A stretch of 64,000 nt of DNA from Xenorhabdus ishibashii. GTDB taxonomy: Bacteria > Pseudomonadota > Gammaproteobacteria > Enterobacterales > Enterobacteriaceae. The DNA is taken from NCBI RefSeq assembly GCF_002632755.1, contig NZ_NJAK01000001.1, forward strand, positions 2,418,001 to 2,482,000, in the 5' to 3' direction. Position numbers and translations under genes: made by a program. The notes below the pieces were generated by a model. The model searched no databases, was not told where the DNA came from, and saw only the letters and a program-made list of their open reading frames with translations. Positions 60,662-64,000 of this stretch are shown piece after piece. The stretch's first letter is position 1. Each line of letters starts with the position of its first letter.

Positions 60662-62101
60662 ATGATAAAAAATAATGAGTTATTTCCAGAGAATTTTCTT
60701 TGGGGCGCATCAACCAGTGCTTATCAGGTTGAAGGTGCTGCGGAAACATACGGTAAGAAACTTTCACAGCAAGATGTCATTAATAATAATCCAGGCTTTG
60801 CCGATACCCATATAACCAGTGATCATTACCACCGCTATAAAGAAGATATTGCATTAATGAAAGAGCTCGGTTTGAAATCTTACCGTTTTTCTATTGCATG
60901 GTCGCGTATTTTTCCGGATGGCATCGGAAAAGTTAATGATAAAGGAGTGGAATTTTATCATAACCTTATCGATGAATTGTTAAAAAATGGAATAACACCG
61001 ATTCCAACACTATACCATTATGATATGCCGATGGCGCTGGTTGAAAAATATCATGGCTGGATTAATCGGCAAAGTGTGGCAGATTTTGCTTATTACGCGG
61101 AATTTGTGATCAAAGAATTTAGCAAGAAAGTTCAATATTGGTTAACCATCAATGAACAAAGTATTATTGTACAATTCTGGACGAAAAAGTGTCTGATTCC
61201 AGAACACTTTCTGCATGATGAACAAATCAAATATCAGATTAATCATCATATGAATCTTGCCCATGCTATTGCCTGCAAATTGGTTCATCAATGGGTTCCC
61301 AACGGCTTGGTCGGTGCTGCCTTAGGATATTCCGCCATTTATCCACTCACCAGTAAACCAGAAGATAATTTAGCTGCTCAAAATGCCAATGATCTGCGTA
61401 ATTACTACTTCACAGATATCTACCTGAAAGGGCACTATAATCAATCAGCCCTAATTTATCTAAAAAATCATGGCCTGGCACCGCATATCGAAGTCGGTGA
61501 TATGGAGTTGATTAAAGAAGGTTATTCTGATTTTCTGGCAATTAATTACTATTGCAGTCATGCTGCCGCCGCCGCAGAAAAAGGTGCTCAACGACGCATG
61601 GATGGCTTTAATCCAACAGGCATTAAAGGGCAAATAGATGGGCATGAAATTCAGCCGAATTTCTATCAAATCCATAAAAACCCACATCTTGATACAACAG
61701 ACTGGGATTGGGCAGTTGACCCAATTGGATTGGAATATCTTTTGCGTGATTTATACACTCGTTATCAGAAACCTTTGATGATCACAGAAAATGGCTTTGG
61801 TGCCGATGATAAGCTGGAATCTGATGGCGCTATTCATGATGATTATCGCATTAATTATATTCAACAACATATTAATGCCATTAAGCGAGCAATGAATTAT
61901 GGAGTTAAAGTGATTTCCTATAATCCGTGGAGCTTTATTGATTTGCTTTCCACCAGCAATGGTTATAAAAAAAGATACGGTTTTGTCTATGTTAATCGGA
62001 CAGACAAAGACATTAAAGATCTCTCCCGCTATAAAAAAGATTCATTTTACTGGTATCAGAATGTTATTCAAACCCGTGGTGGTTCGTTAAAAAAATCCTG
62101 A
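60662..62101 (+). CDS. GH1 6-phospho-beta-glycosidase
   Basis: The 479-residue glycoside hydrolase family 1 enzyme splits the phosphorylated disaccharide or glycoside delivered by the PTS. It begins ENFLWGASTSAYQVEGAAET. The acid/base Glu is in YWLTINEQ (Gln follows where Pro is usual), and the nucleophile is in LMITENGFG. The phosphate-binding signature of the phospho-glycosidases is present near the C-terminus in LSTSNGYKKRYGFVYVNR. It lies 11 bp after EIIA. Confidence 0.93.
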   Translation: MIKNNELFPENFLWGASTSAYQVEGAAETYGKKLSQQDVINNNPGFADTHITSDHYHRYKEDIALMKELGLKSYRFSIAWSRIFPDGIGKVNDKGVEFYHNLIDELLKNGITPIPTLYHYDMPMALVEKYHGWINRQSVADFAYYAEFVIKEFSKKVQYWLTINEQSIIVQFWTKKCLIPEHFLHDEQIKYQINHHMNLAHAIACKLVHQWVPNGLVGAALGYSAIYPLTSKPEDNLAAQNANDLRNYYFTDIYLKGHYNQSALIYLKNHGLAPHIEVGDMELIKEGYSDFLAINYYCSHAAAAAEKGAQRRMDGFNPTGIKGQIDGHEIQPNFYQIHKNPHLDTTDWDWAVDPIGLEYLLRDLYTRYQKPLMITENGFGADDKLESDGAIHDDYRINYIQQHINAIKRAMNYGVKVISYNPWSFIDLLSTSNGYKKRYGFVYVNRTDKDIKDLSRYKKDSFYWYQNVIQTRGGSLKKS

Positions 62102-62173
62102 TCTTATTTCTATACCTAATAAATTGCAAAATTTTCGCTTGAAAGATAGAGAATATATAAACAGGTAATTTTT

Positions 62174-62434
62174 ATGATTGAATATCCGGTGGTTGTTACT
62201 GCTCCTTCAGGGTTGCATACGCGGCCTTGTGCTCAACTCTGTAATTTTGTCAAAAATTACACTGGCAAAATTGAAATTATCAGGGGAGATAAAAGTGCGA
62301 ATCTAAAAAGCATGTTTAAAGTGATGTCGATGGGAATCAAAAGTGGTATGGAAGTAATTATTCGGGTTGAAGGTGATAATGAGAAGGCGATGGCACAATC
62401 AGTTATTGAGTTTATTCGTAATATAAAAGACTGA
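62174..62434 (+). CDS. HPr-like phosphocarrier protein
   Basis: The 86-residue HPr homologue keeps the phosphorylatable His15 in PSGLHTRPCAQLC and a serine at position 46 (NLKSMFKVMSMGIKSG). It is clearly different from the housekeeping PtsH of enterobacteria. An ACAGG site precedes the ATG, 72 bp after the glycosidase. A dedicated HPr in a sugar operon suggests a specialised phosphate relay or regulatory branch. Confidence 0.9.
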   Translation: MIEYPVVVTAPSGLHTRPCAQLCNFVKNYTGKIEIIRGDKSANLKSMFKVMSMGIKSGMEVIIRVEGDNEKAMAQSVIEFIRNIKD

Positions 62435-62480
62435 GCTATATACTTTATTAATCCATTTAATCATGAGTAAGGAGTATTTT

Positions 62481-62870
62481 ATGATTTCTTTTGACAAAAT
62501 GGAGCATATGGCACATCGCCTAATATCCCCAACTCAATTAAATAAATATATTAAATATGGTCATGTAGGTGCTGTTATTCAAAGTAAATCTGGTCATATT
62601 TATACTGGAATTAATATTGATACTGCTTGCTCTATGGGGTTTTGTGCAGAGCACTGTGCCATCGCTGAGATGATAAAGCAAGGTGAAACACAGATAATCA
62701 GGATTATTGCTGTCAACCGGCATGGTAATATCATTCCTCCCTGTGGCCGGTGCCGAGAGTTTATCAGCCAGATAAACCCAGAGAATATCCATGCAGAAGT
62801 AAAAGTCTCGCAAGAAAAGGTTTTATCTCTTAGTGAACTATTACCTTTTGACTGGAAGAATCAATATTAG
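62481..62870 (+). CDS. Small cytidine-deaminase-like enzyme
   Basis: The protein has the CDA zinc motifs CAEHCAIAEM (C-A-E) and PPCGRCREF (PCxxC). An ATG at 62463 is in frame, but an AAGGAG site six bases before the ATG at 62481 favours that start and 129 residues. That is the size of tetrameric cytidine or blasticidin-S deaminases, and the ending LSELLPFDWKNQY resembles the latter's IEELIPLKY. It is the last gene of the PTS operon, where a nucleoside deaminase is unexpected. The substrate is unknown. Confidence 0.85.
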   Translation: MISFDKMEHMAHRLISPTQLNKYIKYGHVGAVIQSKSGHIYTGINIDTACSMGFCAEHCAIAEMIKQGETQIIRIIAVNRHGNIIPPCGRCREFISQINPENIHAEVKVSQEKVLSLSELLPFDWKNQY

Positions 62871-62874
62871 TGCT

Positions 62875-62910
62875 TTCCCAAAACTGCCCGATTAACGATT
62901 CGGGCAGTTC
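62875..62910. repeat. 36-bp direct repeat, left copy, containing a terminator
   Basis: The sequence is identical to 63583-63618. It contains CTGCCCGA pairing with TCGGGCAG. This copy lies right after the deaminase gene and would terminate both the PTS operon and the convergent yafQ. Confidence 0.9.
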
Positions 62911-62913
62911 CAG

Positions 62914-63189
62914 TTAAAATAGATCGGAGTGCGTTCCTGTTCTTTCAAATCTAATCAGGCTATCAGTAAGTTTGTAAATAAGAATCCAATCAGGCTCTAT
63001 ATGAGCATCCCTGTAACCTTTGTAATTCCCTTGCAAAGGATGATCTTTGTATATAGTTGGCAAAGGTAGCTCATTGTTAATTAAGAGTTTCATTAAATCT
63101 TTTAACTTGTTCATATCCTTATGGCGCTTTTGAGCCAGCTTCAAATCTCGTTGGAATTGACTTGAATATTCAATTTCCCGCTGCTTCAT
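62914..63189 (-). CDS. yafQ: YafQ-type mRNA interferase toxin
   Basis: YafQ is a ribosome-dependent RNase of the RelE superfamily. The 91-residue protein has the family start EIEYSSQFQRDLKLAQKRHK, the segment KDHPLQGNYKGYRDAHIEPD and the C-terminal catalytic His in RFERTGTHSDLF. It lies six bases after dinJ and ends four bases from the 36-bp repeat. All catalytic features seen are intact. Confidence 0.93.
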   Translation of the reverse strand: MKQREIEYSSQFQRDLKLAQKRHKDMNKLKDLMKLLINNELPLPTIYKDHPLQGNYKGYRDAHIEPDWILIYKLTDSLIRFERTGTHSDLF

Positions 63190-63195
63190 GGCTCA

Positions 63196-63456
63196 TTAAA
63201 TACCCAATTTGTCAAATAGCTCGTCAACATCTTTCGCTTTATGGATATTTATACCGTTTTCACTATCAGCAATGGTTTTTGCAGTCAGTGCATTAGGAAT
63301 ACGCATATCGAACGGTAACGCCTTTTCTTTTGCTACCTTGGTCAAAGTAATTCTAATTAAGTCAGATACAGTTAAACCCATGCTAGCCAGCACTTCAGCA
63401 GCTTCATTTTTTAGTGTTTCATCTATACGAGCACGAACAAATGCATTTGCAGCCAT
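63196..63456 (-). CDS. dinJ: DinJ-type antitoxin
   Basis: DinJ neutralises YafQ and represses the operon. The 86-residue protein has a RelB/DinJ ribbon-helix-helix start (VRARIDETLKNEAAEVLASM, then GLTVSDLIRITLTKV) and a C-terminal toxin-wrapping part (NGINIHKAKDVDELFDKLGI). It precedes yafQ in the same direction, the usual order. Confidence 0.93.
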   Translation of the reverse strand: MAANAFVRARIDETLKNEAAEVLASMGLTVSDLIRITLTKVAKEKALPFDMRIPNALTAKTIADSENGINIHKAKDVDELFDKLGI

Positions 63457-63541
63457 GTTGAATCCCTGAGTTGGTTAATAAACATACTGTAGCTCAATTG
63501 AGATACATAATCAAATCTGTAACTTGATCAAAAATTATAGA

Positions 63542-63570
63542 GGCAAAATTAAAATTATCAGAGGAGATAA
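63542..63570 (+). pseudogene. 29-bp duplicated fragment of the HPr-like gene
   Basis: This stretch matches 62264-62292, inside the HPr-like gene, at 27 of 29 positions and would encode GKIKIIRGD against GKIEIIRGD. It is followed within 12 bases by the right copy of the 36-bp repeat, so it looks like the scar of a duplication of the operon's 3' end. Confidence 0.7.
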
Positions 63571-63582
63571 TATGAGAGTAAC

Positions 63583-63618
63583 TTCCCAAAACTGCCCGAT
63601 TAACGATTCGGGCAGTTC
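63583..63618. repeat. 36-bp direct repeat, right copy, terminator of exbD
   Basis: This is an exact copy of 62875-62910. On the minus strand it lies just past the exbD stop, where the stem CTGCCCGA/TCGGGCAG, followed by TTTTGGG, would terminate exbD. Confidence 0.9.
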
Positions 63619-63642
63619 ATATTTTGGGTAAGCAAAGAAAAG

Positions 63643-64000
63643 TTATTGTGCGGAAACTGATTCCATCCCCACTAATCCCACTTTGAGATAACCCGCCTTG
63701 CGCAGAGAATCCATGACGCTCATCAGAGTTTCATAATCCACTGTTTTATCGGCTTGGAAGAAAATTGTCGTATCTTTATTGGATTGTGTGGTTTTATCCA
63801 ATACCAAAGACAAATTATCACGATCAACCGCCTGCTCTCCCACATACAACTGCTTATCTGCTTTCACCGTCAAAAATACCGGTTTTTCTGGTCGTGGTTG
63901 CGGTTTAGCGGTTGATGCTGGTAAATCAACTTTAATATCTACCGTTGCCAATGGCGCTGCCACCATGAAAATAATCAGCAGCACTAACATCACGTCAATA
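63643..64000 (-). CDS. exbD: Biopolymer transport protein ExbD (N-terminus beyond window)
   Basis: ExbD works with ExbB and TonB to energise outer-membrane receptors. The visible 119 codons run from the window edge through the membrane helix MLVLLIIFMVAAPLATVDIK, then the periplasmic domain PQPRPEKPVFLTVKADKQLY, DTTIFFQADKTVDYETLMSV and MDSLRKAGYLKVGLVGMES. This matches ExbD rather than TolR. Only about 20 N-terminal residues, including the start, lie beyond the edge; exbB is expected further right. Confidence 0.95.
   Translation of the reverse strand, partial: IDVMLVLLIIFMVAAPLATVDIKVDLPASTAKPQPRPEKPVFLTVKADKQLYVGEQAVDRDNLSLVLDKTTQSNKDTTIFFQADKTVDYETLMSVMDSLRKAGYLKVGLVGMESVSAQ

Overview
The window is a chromosomal segment of an enterobacterium. 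Gene order and protein sequences point to the Morganellaceae, most likely the entomopathogenic genera Xenorhabdus or Photorhabdus; I cannot separate the two from sequence alone. The backbone follows the Escherichia coli order, read from left to right: thiI | xseB-ispA-dxs | pgpA-thiL-nusB-ribE-ribD-nrdR | secF-secD-yajC-tgt-queA | acpH | brnQ-phoR-phoB | sbcD-sbcC | mak | rdgC. The PAS4-LuxR solo regulators, IS982-type transposase, IS1-family remnant and AT-rich accessory islands fit insect-associated relatives.

From 4.1 to 19.8 kb, between dxs and pgpA, lies a large accessory island. It holds a three-gene biosynthesis-and-export operon: a KamA-type radical SAM aminomutase, an ATP-grasp ligase fused to a 2OG-Fe(II) dioxygenase-like domain, and an MFS exporter. 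It also holds two intact and one broken PAS4-LuxR solos, a LacI regulator with an NhaC-family transporter and a PatB/MalY C-S lyase, and a DUF969-DUF979-pyroglutamyl peptidase operon. Decayed coding remnants, one clearly IS1 insA and one only possibly so, sit near its left edge and inside it. An IS982-family element has split the third LuxR gene, leaving a clear target duplication.

From 19.8 to 44.4 kb the core backbone returns: phosphatidylglycerophosphatase, thiamine and riboflavin synthesis, NusB, NrdR, Sec accessory proteins and queuosine synthesis. Three lesions stand out. A BrnT/BrnA-like toxin-antitoxin pair with its own terminators separates queA from tgt. brnQ is frameshifted in a seven-G tract. 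An IS5-family element sits exactly at the phoR stop codon. A 2-Cys peroxiredoxin and a gamma-glutamyltransferase are also here.

From 44.4 to 52.8 kb there are two tandem oppA-like peptide-binding proteins plus the remnant of a third, a 5'-nucleotidase remnant next to intact cpdB, then mak and rdgC. From 52.8 kb to the end there are a general porin, an AT-rich acyltransferase/SGNH-hydrolase pair, and a lactose/cellobiose-type PTS operon with a divergent PRD regulator, a GH1 phospho-beta-glycosidase, its own HPr and a small cytidine-deaminase-like enzyme. A yafQ-dinJ module follows, framed by an exact 36-bp repeat, and exbD runs off the right edge.

The best candidate for an undescribed system is the 4960-9514 operon, which looks set up to make, ligate, hydroxylate and export a beta-amino-acid-containing small molecule. 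The PTS operon with its own HPr and deaminase is second.
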